From assembly GCA_015060395.1 (NCBI GenBank), contig SUYP01000028.1, positions 1 through 35,036 of the forward strand: a stretch of 35,036 nucleotides of DNA, written 5' to 3'. A model generated the notes under the pieces. The model was given only the letters and a program-made list of their open reading frames with translations, was not told the origin of the DNA and ran no database searches. Position 1 is the first letter of the stretch; the number at the start of each line of letters is the position of its first letter. Below are positions 7,139-15,545 of this stretch, piece by piece. The translations under genes were made by a program, and so were the position numbers. This DNA comes from Bacteroidales bacterium. GTDB taxonomy: Bacteria > Bacteroidota > Bacteroidia > Bacteroidales > UBA932.

Positions 7139-8137
7139 ATGAGAAAGATTGCCGTATCGATGAGTGTGATGATATGTATGCTGGCCGCCGGAAATTCCGG
7201 TGCCTGTACGGGGATTGCTCTGACCGCAGCCGATGGAAGCAGGGTAGTGGCACGGACTGTGGATCGTGCTGATGCAGCTATGCAGCCGGGTTATGTAGTC
7301 GCTCCACGCCGGCATCTTCATCAGTCGCTTACCCCGACAGGTGAAAACGGCCTCAAGTACAGATCGCTTTACGGATATGTCGGTATATACGATGAGAATG
7401 AAGCTTTCGTCTATGAAGGAGTAAATGAGGCAGGACTCTCGGCCGGACTTTTCTTCTTTCCGCAGTACGGGGAATATGCTCCATACAATCCGGAGAACAA
7501 TGCTTCCACACTATGCGATATGCAGTTTGTCTCCTGGGTCTTGTCCCAGTTCTCTTCTATCGATCAGGTCGTGGATACGTTGCCGTCTGTAGATGTCGTT
7601 TCTCTGGGTGCTGATGCTCCGGGTCTGCATTGGAGGATATCTGAACCAGGCGGGCGGATGGTAATCCTGGAATTTATCGCAGGAGAACCTCATTTCTATG
7701 AGGACTCTACAGGAGTTCTGACCAACGGTCCGGGATTTCAGTGGCAGAGAGCCAATCTCTACGATACCTCTTCCATCCTCCCTGGAGATTCTGCGTCACA
7801 ATCCAGATTTGTCAGAGCGACTTATCTTCAGGCCGGATCACCGTCGATGAAGACCGGCCCTGACGCCGTTCAGCAGGCATTCCATATACTCAATAATTTT
7901 GATTTGCCAGCCGGGATACAATATACCATATCGGAAACAGAGGAAGTACTTCCCAGCGCCACCCAAATAACTTCAGCTACTGACCAGACTGCCTTGAAAC
8001 TCTATTACAGAACTGTCTGGAACAGCGCAATACGCTGTATCGAACTGATGAACATCGACTTCAGCAAGGTCAGATACCAGTCCCATCCGTTGGATCAGGT
8101 CAGACAGCCTGTTGTGGAGATAGTGAAAGTGAAATAG
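7139..8137 (+). CDS. linear amide C-N hydrolase (choloylglycine hydrolase/penicillin acylase family), exported
   Basis: Ntn-hydrolase that cleaves linear amides such as conjugated bile salts, penicillin V or N-acyl homoserine lactones; the substrate cannot be fixed from sequence. From ATG 7139 there is a 22-residue signal peptide (MRKIAVSMSVMICMLAAGNS) and then CTGIALTAADG, so signal cleavage exposes Cys23 as the N-terminal nucleophile. Relative to this Cys, Arg (+16) and Asp (+19) sit in VVARTVD exactly as in bile-salt hydrolases, and LTNGPGFQWQRANL carries the conserved Asn. The frame also opens at ATG 7127 (MKGYMRK...), which would only lengthen the n-region. A strong terminator separates it from the gene before; the hairpin at 8207-8240 may end its transcript. 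Confidence 0.85.
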   Translation: MRKIAVSMSVMICMLAAGNSGACTGIALTAADGSRVVARTVDRADAAMQPGYVVAPRRHLHQSLTPTGENGLKYRSLYGYVGIYDENEAFVYEGVNEAGLSAGLFFFPQYGEYAPYNPENNASTLCDMQFVSWVLSQFSSIDQVVDTLPSVDVVSLGADAPGLHWRISEPGGRMVILEFIAGEPHFYEDSTGVLTNGPGFQWQRANLYDTSSILPGDSASQSRFVRATYLQAGSPSMKTGPDAVQQAFHILNNFDLPAGIQYTISETEEVLPSATQITSATDQTALKLYYRTVWNSAIRCIELMNIDFSKVRYQSHPLDQVRQPVVEIVKVK

Positions 8138-8206
8138 CGCTTTCGTCCTCGGGCAGTGGTCAGGCCAACCAGACGCTGAGGCTCATCATATTTCACCTTT
8201 TTTGCA

Positions 8207-8240
8207 GTCGCCGGTTCTGTTTCAGACAGTTTCCGGCGAC
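8207..8240. terminator. hairpin between convergent amidase and small ORF
   Basis: GTCGCCGG (8207-8214) and CCGGCGAC (8233-8240) form a perfect 8-bp GC-rich stem with an 18-nt loop. On the plus strand it is 70 bp past the amidase stop and is followed by a T-rich stretch, so it may terminate that gene. The stop codon of the minus-strand 35-codon ORF lies in the loop. Confidence 0.45.
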
Positions 8241-8329
8241 GTCTTGCTGTTGTCCTTTTCAGAACCTCCGCTGATATGACTGAGAACTTCCACAGAAAGA
8301 AAAACGAAAATGATAACTGCGAGCCACAT
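8222..8329 (-). CDS. predicted 35-residue single-span membrane peptide
   Basis: ATG 8329 to TGA 8222 encodes 35 residues. The first 18 (MWLAVIIFVFLSVEVLSH) form one hydrophobic span, the rest is a short polar Ser/Lys/Glu-rich tail, an organisation typical of bacterial small membrane proteins. Support beyond the frame: an exact TAnnTTTG box (TACCTTTG, 8357-8364, minus strand) lies 27 bp upstream, and without this gene the 284-bp interval would be empty. No Shine-Dalgarno sequence is visible, normal for Bacteroidetes. Function unknown. The main doubt is that short ORFs with a hydrophobic start arise by chance. Confidence 0.5.
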   Translation of the reverse strand: MWLAVIIFVFLSVEVLSHISGGSEKDNSKTSPETV

Positions 8330-8356
8330 AATAACTGTTTTTAAAGGTTTATGTGG

Positions 8357-8364
8357 CAAAGGTA
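8357..8364 (-). promoter_or_regulatory. promoter -7 box for the small membrane ORF
   Basis: The minus strand reads TACCTTTG (TAnnTTTG); the ATG at 8329 follows 27 bp downstream. It directly abuts the 8367-8399 inverted repeat. Confidence 0.5.
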
Positions 8365-8366
8365 GC

Positions 8367-8399
8367 CCCTGCTTGTGCCAATGTGTGGCATAAGCAGGG
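8367..8399. repeat. 14-bp inverted repeat between NYN gene and small ORF
   Basis: Arms 8367-8380 and 8386-8399 pair over 14 bp with a single G-T position and a 5-nt loop (ATGTG). It lies 22 bp after the NYN stop, so it can act as a terminator of the minus-strand S46-NYN unit, though no U-run follows. It also overlaps the -35 region of the small ORF promoter, so an operator is the other option. Confidence 0.55.
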
Positions 8400-8421
8400 A
8401 CTGGTGCAAAAAAATCTGATT

Positions 8422-9030
8422 TTATTTATGAGTCAGTCTTTTCAGTACATCCGGGGCTTTTGCTGCGAGCTTCATAATGTCTATATGCGTACATACTTCT
8501 TCGCTGAGGAATCGTGATGTCGAGCCTGTGTTGGCCGGATCCCAGGTCAGGAGGATTGTGTGGGTCTTGAGGGCCTTGAGCTTTCTTGCCAGCATTTCGT
8601 GGTCGGCATCACCGCTGATGAGCACGACATAGTCAAATTCCCTGAAAAGGGTCATTTCGTAAGTGTCAAGTGCGAACCAGGTGTCAATCCCTTTTTCAAT
8701 CACTCCTCCGGAAGGATTGGGGCGCAGATGCTTATAGTGGAAGATGATATCGTTCTCTATCAGCGAGTCCTCGAACAGCCTCTCTTCGAAAAGAAGATTC
8801 CTGTTTTCAGCATCTGTAGCGCGGAAACGTCCTCTGTAATAATGTGCTTCAGTTATATAAAGCAGCTTCTGGTCAATCCCGAAATGCTTTGATACCATTT
8901 CCGGAATATACTGGAAGAGTCCTTTTACATTGACCTTTCCCATATTCTTCTTTCCAAGTCCCTCATCGATCTTTGCGAAATAACCGCCGTCGATGAATAC
9001 TCCAATCGATAAATTGTCTGCGTGTGCCAT
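8422..9030 (-). CDS. NYN domain (LabA/DUF88-type) PIN-like protein
   Basis: A 202-residue cytoplasmic protein. The acidic cluster of NYN/PIN-fold nucleases is visible: IGVFIDGGYFAK (first Asp, about 13), FDYVVLISGDADHEMLARKL (Asp pair, about 139-141) and the late LLTWDPANTGSTSRFLSEEV. NYN proteins are predicted metal-dependent RNases or RNA-binding proteins; the cellular target is not known for this branch. It starts 7 bp after the S46 peptidase stop and is likely translated from the same mRNA. That pairing has no obvious functional logic and may be only a convenient operon. Length is normal for the family. Confidence 0.85.
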   Translation of the reverse strand: MAHADNLSIGVFIDGGYFAKIDEGLGKKNMGKVNVKGLFQYIPEMVSKHFGIDQKLLYITEAHYYRGRFRATDAENRNLLFEERLFEDSLIENDIIFHYKHLRPNPSGGVIEKGIDTWFALDTYEMTLFREFDYVVLISGDADHEMLARKLKALKTHTILLTWDPANTGSTSRFLSEEVCTHIDIMKLAAKAPDVLKRLTHK

Positions 9031-9037
9031 AATTTTC

Positions 9038-11170
9038 TTATTCAGTAAATGTCATTTCGTCAAAGAGATAGTCAGCTTCTCCGATCTTGTCGATGGTGAA
9101 GAGGACGTAGCGTACGTCGAGTGCAATGTTGCGGCAGATCTCAGGATCGAAGACGATGTCGCTCATTGTGCCTTCCCAGACACGGTCGAAATTGAGGCCT
9201 ATGAGGTCGCCGTCAGCATTGATCACAGGGCTGCCGGAGTTGCCGCCGGTGGTGTGGTTGGTGGCGATGAAGCATACCGGAACTTCTTCCGAGGCATCAG
9301 CCCAGCGGCCGTAGTCCTTTGTTGCATAGATGTCGCGCAGGCGCTGAGGTATGTTGTAATCGAAGATGTCCGGATTGTCCTTCTCCATAATTCCCTTGAT
9401 TGTAGATGAAGGAGTATAATAGACTCCGTCAGCAGGGGAGTAGCCCTTTATGTGGCCGTAAGCGACACGAAGGGTGAGGTTGGCGTCAGGATAGAATGCC
9501 TTAGGGACCCTCTGAGTGCGGCAATAGACCATCTGTCCGCGCATATAGTCACGGTAGGCAAGCTGAAGTTCCTGATTCAGACGAGTGGTGACTGGCTGGA
9601 TATCTGCTGCGTACCACTTGAGAAATTCGTTGAAGAATTCCGTCGCAGGGTCTGCCATTACGAAGTCCTTGTCCCCGGCTGTCAGTGCTGCAACCTTGTC
9701 CGGGTCGGTGAAGATGGAACCTGTGAAAATGTCCTCGGCCCAGGCATTAACGGAACCGTATGATGCGAGCTTTTCCTTATAGTATTCCGGCTTGAAATCA
9801 GCAGGCACATTCTTGTCATATTCAGCCATCACCGCAACAAAGGATTCCTTGTCGATAGGGAGGTACCAGTCCTTGTAGAAGGCTTCGGCAAGCGCAGCTG
9901 CCTTTGCGGAATCAAAGGTTATTGTCGAGTCTTCCTGAACAAACAGTCTTGCGATGCTCATAGCGAAATTGGCGATCTCCACTGTGCGGACAGTCTCGGA
10001 ATAATAATCAGTAGCGAACTGATATGGCTCAAGCTCCTTGTAAATCCCGGCTATCCTGTCTATGACTCCGTCAAATTCGCCTCCCTGAGCCCATCTGTCG
10101 AATGCCTTTTCGAACTCCTGCTTCGTCAGTACGGTCTTCATCTTCTTAATGCCCTTGACCTCTCCCTGCCACTTCTTCCAGGCATTGGATACATTGGCGT
10201 TCTTGGATGAGTACTGTATGCGGACCTTCTGACTTTGAGCCTGATACTTGTTCATAATGTCCAGACGAAGAGTGCGGAGATTTATCTTATGCGGGTCGCC
10301 GATTTCCTCTATATATCTTACACCTTCCGAGTGGATATATTCCTTGGTGCTGCCTGGGAAACCGTATATGAATGTGAAATCTCCCTCCTGTACTCCTTTG
10401 GTGGAGATGCGGAAATATTTCTTCGGCCTGTATGGCACATTGTCCTCGGAATACGGAGCCGGGTTGTTATCCTTGTCGGCATAGATACGGAACATAGAGA
10501 AGTCACCGGTATGACGAGGCCACATCCAATTGTCCGTGTCACCTCCGAACTTTCCGATTGAAGAAGGCGGAGCCCCCACAAGACGCACGTCTTCATACTG
10601 CCTGTAGAGGAAAAGGAAATACTGGTTGCCATAATAAAGTGCCTCTACAGTTGCTCTGAGGCCTTTTCCTTCTTTCGTTACTTCATCGATCAGGGCTTTG
10701 GAGTTGTTCCTGACAATCTCCACTCTCTGGTCTTCGCTCATTCCCGGCTCATATCCCTTAAGGATGATATCTGTCACATCCTCCATCCTTTCCAGGAAAC
10801 TGACGCTAAGTCCCGGGTTAGGAAGCTCCTCCTCGCGGCTCATTGCCCAGAAACCGTCCTTGAGGTAGTCGTGCTCTACGCTGCTGTGCTTCTGGATCTG
10901 TCCGTATCCGCAGTGATGGTTTGTTAGCAAGAGACCTTCAGCAGAGATAAGTTCTCCTGTACATCCGCGTCCGAAAAGCACCACGGCATCCTTGAGCGAT
11001 GCCTGGTTGACACTGTAGATGTCCTCTGCGCTGAGTCTGAATCCCTTTTCCTGCATATCGGCGATCCTCTGGGAAATCAATGACGGCAGCCACATTCCTT
11101 CGTCTGCCTTTGCCGAGATTCCCATCAGTATCGTTGCGATGAGTGCGATGAGTCTTGTTCTGTTTTTCAT
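9038..11170 (-). CDS. S46 family dipeptidyl-peptidase, DPP11-type (Asp/Glu-specific)
   Basis: Exported serine peptidase removing dipeptides from peptide N-termini, a main nutrient route of protein-fermenting Bacteroidales. Signal peptide MKNRTRLIALIATILMGISA, then the chymotrypsin-like core: catalytic His in LLTNHHCGYG (85/86), Asp region FGGDTDNWMWPRHTGDFS, Ser in TTGGNSGSPV (Ser645). The residue 18 positions after the Ser is Arg663 (IGLNFDR); in P. gingivalis DPP11 the same spacing (655/673) places the Arg that selects acidic P1 residues, while DPP7 has Gly. So an Asp/Glu preference is predicted. Length 710 is normal. NYN gene follows after 7 bp; a small hairpin (11220-11233) separates it from the glycosylase gene upstream. 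Confidence 0.92.
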   Translation of the reverse strand: MKNRTRLIALIATILMGISAKADEGMWLPSLISQRIADMQEKGFRLSAEDIYSVNQASLKDAVVLFGRGCTGELISAEGLLLTNHHCGYGQIQKHSSVEHDYLKDGFWAMSREEELPNPGLSVSFLERMEDVTDIILKGYEPGMSEDQRVEIVRNNSKALIDEVTKEGKGLRATVEALYYGNQYFLFLYRQYEDVRLVGAPPSSIGKFGGDTDNWMWPRHTGDFSMFRIYADKDNNPAPYSEDNVPYRPKKYFRISTKGVQEGDFTFIYGFPGSTKEYIHSEGVRYIEEIGDPHKINLRTLRLDIMNKYQAQSQKVRIQYSSKNANVSNAWKKWQGEVKGIKKMKTVLTKQEFEKAFDRWAQGGEFDGVIDRIAGIYKELEPYQFATDYYSETVRTVEIANFAMSIARLFVQEDSTITFDSAKAAALAEAFYKDWYLPIDKESFVAVMAEYDKNVPADFKPEYYKEKLASYGSVNAWAEDIFTGSIFTDPDKVAALTAGDKDFVMADPATEFFNEFLKWYAADIQPVTTRLNQELQLAYRDYMRGQMVYCRTQRVPKAFYPDANLTLRVAYGHIKGYSPADGVYYTPSSTIKGIMEKDNPDIFDYNIPQRLRDIYATKDYGRWADASEEVPVCFIATNHTTGGNSGSPVINADGDLIGLNFDRVWEGTMSDIVFDPEICRNIALDVRYVLFTIDKIGEADYLFDEMTFTE

Positions 11171-11219
11171 ATAGTGGCATTTAAATAGTTTATTATCAAT
11201 CTGTTATGTGATATCTATA

Positions 11220-11233
11220 GGGCGAAAACGCCC
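11220..11233. terminator. GGGCG-AAAA-CGCCC hairpin between glycosylase and S46 genes
   Basis: Perfect 5-bp GC stem with a 4-nt loop, 32 bp after the glycosylase stop on the minus strand and 50 bp before the S46 start. No T-run follows, so termination may be inefficient. Confidence 0.4.
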
Positions 11234-11264
11234 GCTGTTCTATGCGTAAGTGACTGCTCTGTAG

Positions 11265-11885
11265 TCAGTTGACTGCAACGGCACCGAGTTCATACTTAAA
11301 CATCTTACGGTAGAATTCCGCCTTTTTCTCCAATGGGAGGGGGTAGGCCCTGGATGATGACGGCATTCTCCAGAATCTGACCGTCCTGCCGGAGCCGATG
11401 GAGCATACCGTACATTCTCCTACGGCCGGCTCATCACAGCCGAACATTCCGACAATCACATCCGTAGCCTTCTGACCGGTCGTCACGATGGCCCTGCATT
11501 CAGGTATCTTTTCCAGAAGAGCTGCCAGATCGGTCGCCTCCACGATTTCCAGAAACTTATCAGATGCATTGTCCTTCAGCCTTCTCACCTGACAGGCTGT
11601 GTCGTAAATCGCTATCCCTCTTTCAGCGGCAAATCCGGCGCATCTGTCACGGTCGAATCTTCTGACTTTCCTGCCGTCAGCCTCTTCCGCTACAAAATAT
11701 TCCTTGTCATCGAAGAATATCAGTCCCCATATCCTCCACATATCATTTATCCAGTTGGGGTAGAAGAATTCCATCGACCATCTTTTACGTGCCGGTGGAA
11801 AGCTGCCGAGCATAAGTATCCTGGCTCCTGCCGGTAGAAATGGCTGGAGAGGATGCTTCTCTATTGAACCAGATTCTTTTGTCAT
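11265..11885 (-). CDS. uracil-DNA glycosylase superfamily protein
   Basis: Predicted DNA repair glycosylase of the UDG fold, about 206 residues from the chosen start. Motif A appears as ILMLGSFPPARKRW with MEFFYPN following, and motif B as WRMPSSSRAYPLP, the pattern of the Bacteroidetes UDG-like family. The usual motif-B His is Met here (MPSSS), so the base specificity is uncertain. The frame is open to a TTG at 11936, but the ATG at 11885 (MTKESGSIEKHPLQPF) is preferred because an exact -7 box (11891-11898) lies just upstream of it; this implies an almost leaderless mRNA. It is divergent from the esterase gene at 11978. Confidence 0.8.
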   Translation of the reverse strand: MTKESGSIEKHPLQPFLPAGARILMLGSFPPARKRWSMEFFYPNWINDMWRIWGLIFFDDKEYFVAEEADGRKVRRFDRDRCAGFAAERGIAIYDTACQVRRLKDNASDKFLEIVEATDLAALLEKIPECRAIVTTGQKATDVIVGMFGCDEPAVGECTVCSIGSGRTVRFWRMPSSSRAYPLPLEKKAEFYRKMFKYELGAVAVN

Positions 11886-11890
11886 AATTG

Positions 11891-11898
11891 CAAATATA
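11891..11898 (-). promoter_or_regulatory. promoter -7 box for the glycosylase gene
   Basis: The minus strand reads TATATTTG, ending 5 bp before the ATG at 11885. With the usual spacing to the transcript start, the mRNA would begin at or within a few bases of the start codon. Confidence 0.45.
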
Positions 11899-11941
11899 CG
11901 AAATTGCCCTGAAATTGATGTCAGGTATGTTCTCAATTGAT

Positions 11942-11949
11942 TATATTTG
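11942..11949 (+). promoter_or_regulatory. promoter -7 box for the esterase gene
   Basis: TATATTTG (TAnnTTTG), 28 bp before the ATG at 11978. Only 43 bp separate it from the oppositely oriented glycosylase box, so the two promoters overlap in their upstream regions. Confidence 0.55.
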
Positions 11950-11977
11950 TGAAGTCAACAATCAAAATCCCTAACTT

Positions 11978-12841
11978 ATGAAGAAATTCCTTTCTTTCTT
12001 TGTGATGATTCTTTCAGCGAATCTCCTTTTGGCCCAGCCGGGTGGATTCTGGGGTCCACGTTCTGAAACTGTTCAGGTATGGCCTGACGGTGCTCCTAAT
12101 GCTTTTACATACGACTCTTCCGCAGATCCACAGGGAGAAAAATACAAGGATGCTCTCCTTGAGATTTATCCTGCCCGCAATCCCAACGGTTATTGTGTGC
12201 TTGTCTGTCCTGGTGGCGGATATGCTATGCTTTCGATGACTCACGAAGGAAGAGATATAAAGGATTGGCTCAATGCTCGTGGATTCACCTGCTGTATGCT
12301 CCAGTACAGGATGCCGAGAGGCCATCACGACGTGCCTCTCAGCGATGTACAACAGTCGATGAGGATAATACGTGGACGTGAGGATCTGGGCATCACGCAT
12401 ATAGGAGTGATGGGATTTTCGGCCGGAGGACATCTTGCTTCTACAGCGGCGACACATTATGTGGATGCGGCTACACGGCCTGATTTTCAGATACTTGTAT
12501 ATCCTGTGATTACATTCGAAAAACCATATACACATAACGGTTCGGTTTACGGCCTTCTCGGAGAGAACCCCTCTCAGGAAATGCTCGACCTGTATTCAAA
12601 TCAGAAGCACGTGACATCTGACACCCCTCCTGCATTCATCCTCGCCGCTTCTGATGACTGGCTCGTTCCAGTTAAGAACAGTCTGATGTATTACGAGGCA
12701 TTGATCGAGAACAAGGTCAGCGTATCGATGCATATCTATCCTACCGGTGGCCACGGCTTCGGCTGGGGTGACAACTACATCTACAAGTCCGAATGGTCTG
12801 CCGAACTCGAGCGCTGGCTCAATACTGTGGTTATCAGATAG
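11978..12841 (+). CDS. secreted alpha/beta-hydrolase, esterase of the BD-FAE / acetylxylan-esterase type
   Basis: A 287-residue exported hydrolase with signal peptide MKKFLSFFVMILSANLLLAQ. The oxyanion-hole strand is VLVCPGGGYAMLSMTHEG, the nucleophile elbow GFSAGGH (Ser148), the acid lies in AASDDWLVP (Asp226/227) and the His in PTGGHGFG (His259). This arrangement matches small polysaccharide esterases that remove acetyl or feruloyl groups from xylan; the exact ester is not readable. No lipobox, so probably periplasmic. A Bacteroidetes promoter box precedes it. The same window has a GH9 hydrolase, consistent with plant-glycan use, but they are not in one operon. Confidence 0.88.
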   Translation: MKKFLSFFVMILSANLLLAQPGGFWGPRSETVQVWPDGAPNAFTYDSSADPQGEKYKDALLEIYPARNPNGYCVLVCPGGGYAMLSMTHEGRDIKDWLNARGFTCCMLQYRMPRGHHDVPLSDVQQSMRIIRGREDLGITHIGVMGFSAGGHLASTAATHYVDAATRPDFQILVYPVITFEKPYTHNGSVYGLLGENPSQEMLDLYSNQKHVTSDTPPAFILAASDDWLVPVKNSLMYYEALIENKVSVSMHIYPTGGHGFGWGDNYIYKSEWSAELERWLNTVVIR

Positions 12842-13026
12842 TCTCTGCTGCTCTGGTCGGTACATAATATTTTGGAAATATGCTGAATAATTCCTAACTT
12901 GCAATCTAGGATTTCTTTGACAGAAGCGGATGGCAGCTTTGCCATTTCCTGGTGCATTTTGAATGTTTTCACCTGAAGAAATCTTCAAGTTCCAGACAAA
13001 GAGCCAACTCTTAAAATAATTATATT

Positions 13027-13530
13027 ATGAAGTCTTTAAATATATTTACATTGGCAGCTGCTGTTCTGTTCATTTGTTTTTCTGCAAACAATGCCTATGC
13101 TCAGCAGCCAGAAGTGAATCATCGTTCTTATATCTATTGTGCCGTCTCGTTCGGGGCAGCTAAAGAAAGTTTAGAAGAGAATATTGGTAATTCATCTTAT
13201 ACAAGGGAGGTCAAAGAATGGAAGACTACTATCTATGTTGACTATGGTCAGCGAAATGAAGGTAAACCTTCACCCCTTGCAGGATCAGATGGCAAGACGA
13301 TATTCTTCAATTCCAGAATGGCTGCACTCAACTGGCTTGGTATGAACGGCTGGGAACTTGTTGCCACAGATGATTTCATTCAGAACGGAACAACGAATGA
13401 AAGCAAGGTCTATCTCCGTATGGATGTTACTGGACTGACATATAAAGAAATAAATGACCGTCTGGTAATATTTACAGATCCAGGCTTGAATGATTCCTGC
13501 AGGTCCCAGCAGCCGGACGGAATGTTCTGA
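13027..13530 (+). CDS. secreted protein of unknown function
   Basis: A 167-residue protein with signal peptide MKSLNIFTLAAAVLFICF (cleavage probably after NAYA), so exported. The mature part carries a segment WKTTIYVDYGQRNE and a pattern MAALNWLGMNGWELVATDDF. That WLGxxGWELV phrase resembles short repeats in Bacteroidetes proteins that track a residue pattern near DUF4177-like folds, but I cannot assign it. It is encoded 36 bp upstream of the first DUF3857 gene and may be cotranscribed. The 185 bp before it (12842-13026) hold no gene I can support and no exact promoter box. Confidence 0.7.
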   Translation: MKSLNIFTLAAAVLFICFSANNAYAQQPEVNHRSYIYCAVSFGAAKESLEENIGNSSYTREVKEWKTTIYVDYGQRNEGKPSPLAGSDGKTIFFNSRMAALNWLGMNGWELVATDDFIQNGTTNESKVYLRMDVTGLTYKEINDRLVIFTDPGLNDSCRSQQPDGMF

Positions 13531-13566
13531 TCGTCCTATAATAATTTGCATATATAACATTTGTCT

Positions 13567-15543
13567 ATGAAACGAATTTACTTTTTGTTAGCATCGGTAC
13601 TCCTCATCGCATCTCTGGAGATGGCAGCTCAGACAATACCGGTGAACACCAGATTCGGAAAAGTCTCCAAAGAGGAAGTGGAGCTAATGGAATATCCTGC
13701 AGATACTTCGGCATCTGCTCTTATGCTCTATGAATATACTTCGGTGTCCATAGATTTTGATGCTTCCGGCGGATTCAAGCTCAATACAAGAAAGCATCAG
13801 AGGATAAAGGTGCTGAATGAGGAAGGACTGGATTGGGGTGATGTGGAAATGATCTACTATAACTCCAATACTTTGCGCGACAATATTTCCGGAATCGATG
13901 TCTCTACATACAATCTTGTGAACGGTAAGGTAGTGGAGACCAAGATGCCGTCAAAATATGTCTTCAGAGAAGACTTCACCGAGAACTACAAGAAACTGTC
14001 CTTTTCGGCACAGGAAGTAAGGGTAGGTTCGGTCATTGAGATCAGATATACTGTCAGCAGCAATATCTATTGGGAAATCGATGACATATTCCTTCAGAAG
14101 GATATTCCGGTAAATCTCTCGGAGTGCATCATACGTCTTCCGGAAATGTTCGAATTCAACAAGAAGCAGCTGGGATTCAATACCGTAAAGTATGAATATG
14201 CTGCCGAATCCGGCTCCCTGCCACTTGGAGGGGGCTCGGTATATTCATATACCGTAAATGTAGATAAATATTCTGCAGCCGATATCCCGGCTTTCAAGGA
14301 GGAGCCTTATCTGTATAATGCCTACCAGTATTATACGGCACTTCATTATGATATAAGGTCACTGACGATTCCGGGAAGCGTATATGAAGACTTCAGCGTG
14401 AACTGGGGCGATGTGGATGATTCGTATCTGGATTCGGATATGATGCGTCGTTTCAGGGCCCAGTGCCAGTTCAAGGATGAGGTTGCGGCGCTTCCGGCTG
14501 ATGGAAGTGATAAGGACCGGATCGTTTCTGCCGTAAAACTCGTAAAGGGAAAGGTCGCTTGGGACAAGTCATATAAAGTCTTACCTCAGCCGCTCGCACA
14601 GGTCGTCAAGGCACAGTCCGGAACCAATGCGGACATCAACTGCCTCATAGCGGGATGCCTTCGTGAAATGGGTTATACCGTAGAGCCGGTGATGATCAAG
14701 CTCAGGTCTTCAGGACTACTTCTGGAGCATCAGCCTGAAATGCATCCATACGACACATTCATATTGAAAGTAACAGCTGCTGACGGCACCTCATACTATC
14801 TTGACGGAGGCTCCGATGATGCATATATCAATGTACTCAGTCCGCTTATGCTGGTGGAAAAGGCGCGAGTGCTTCGTCCTGAGAGAATGAGCCAATGGGT
14901 GGATCTGACCAGGCTTGGAAGGAATGGTACCATTATGTCCGTAAAGGCCTCGGTTGCTCCTGATATGACACTGTCCGGAACGGTAAGCAGTAAATTCTCC
15001 GGTCAGGATTCCTATAGCATCAAAAGGGATTACAATTCATTTGATGATGAAGACGGCTTCATTGAGGATATTGAAAACAATACTCTTCAGGAAGTGCTCG
15101 AATTCAGTCAGACCGGAATGAAGGACTATTCTTCAAATGCTTCATACGAATATAAATTCTCCAGCGACCTTGGACCGGAAGGAGACAGGATCTATATCAA
15201 TCCTTTCATCAGCCGTTTCCATTCCAAGGATTCATTCCAGTCGATCAAGAGAGAGTATCCTATCGATTTCCCATATCCGTATATGATCAATTATATGTTC
15301 ATACTTGAGATTCCGGAAGGATATGCGGTAGAGCAGATGCCTGAGAACGCCCTTGTCAAGCTGCAGGGACTTGATGCCACTCTTAAGCTGCTTGCAAATG
15401 TAAGGGGCCAGGTGCTGCAGATTTCGTTCAGCTATACTCAGAACAAGATGATCGGTCTGGTCAATGATTATGAGTCCATCAGGGAATTCTGGCAGTATAT
15501 CAATGATACATACGAATCTATGATTGTCCTTAAGAAGATCTGA
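13567..15543 (+). CDS. exported DUF3857 protein with degenerate transglutaminase-like domain
   Basis: About 658 residues with signal peptide (MKRIYFLLASVLLIASLEMA). N-terminal DUF3857 (about 50-240: DASGGFKLNTRKHQRIKVLN), a transglutaminase-like region (about 310-430) and a C-terminal beta domain. In the middle region the usual catalytic G-C motif is replaced by GTNADINCLIAGCLREMGY, and the position of the catalytic His reads YDTFILKV, so it is probably not an active peptidase/transglutaminase; this NADIN form is known in the family. The frame also opens six bases earlier at TTG 13561; the ATG at 13567 starts the signal peptide properly. Two bases separate its stop from the next gene, so the pair is translationally coupled. 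Role: unknown envelope function. Confidence 0.85.
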   Translation: MKRIYFLLASVLLIASLEMAAQTIPVNTRFGKVSKEEVELMEYPADTSASALMLYEYTSVSIDFDASGGFKLNTRKHQRIKVLNEEGLDWGDVEMIYYNSNTLRDNISGIDVSTYNLVNGKVVETKMPSKYVFREDFTENYKKLSFSAQEVRVGSVIEIRYTVSSNIYWEIDDIFLQKDIPVNLSECIIRLPEMFEFNKKQLGFNTVKYEYAAESGSLPLGGGSVYSYTVNVDKYSAADIPAFKEEPYLYNAYQYYTALHYDIRSLTIPGSVYEDFSVNWGDVDDSYLDSDMMRRFRAQCQFKDEVAALPADGSDKDRIVSAVKLVKGKVAWDKSYKVLPQPLAQVVKAQSGTNADINCLIAGCLREMGYTVEPVMIKLRSSGLLLEHQPEMHPYDTFILKVTAADGTSYYLDGGSDDAYINVLSPLMLVEKARVLRPERMSQWVDLTRLGRNGTIMSVKASVAPDMTLSGTVSSKFSGQDSYSIKRDYNSFDDEDGFIEDIENNTLQEVLEFSQTGMKDYSSNASYEYKFSSDLGPEGDRIYINPFISRFHSKDSFQSIKREYPIDFPYPYMINYMFILEIPEGYAVEQMPENALVKLQGLDATLKLLANVRGQVLQISFSYTQNKMIGLVNDYESIREFWQYINDTYESMIVLKKI

Positions 15544-15545
15544 TT

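Noticed and set aside
9452..10561. Several 100-codon frames on the plus strand
   Set aside because: All are antisense to the S46 peptidase and show no signal peptide, motif or promoter.
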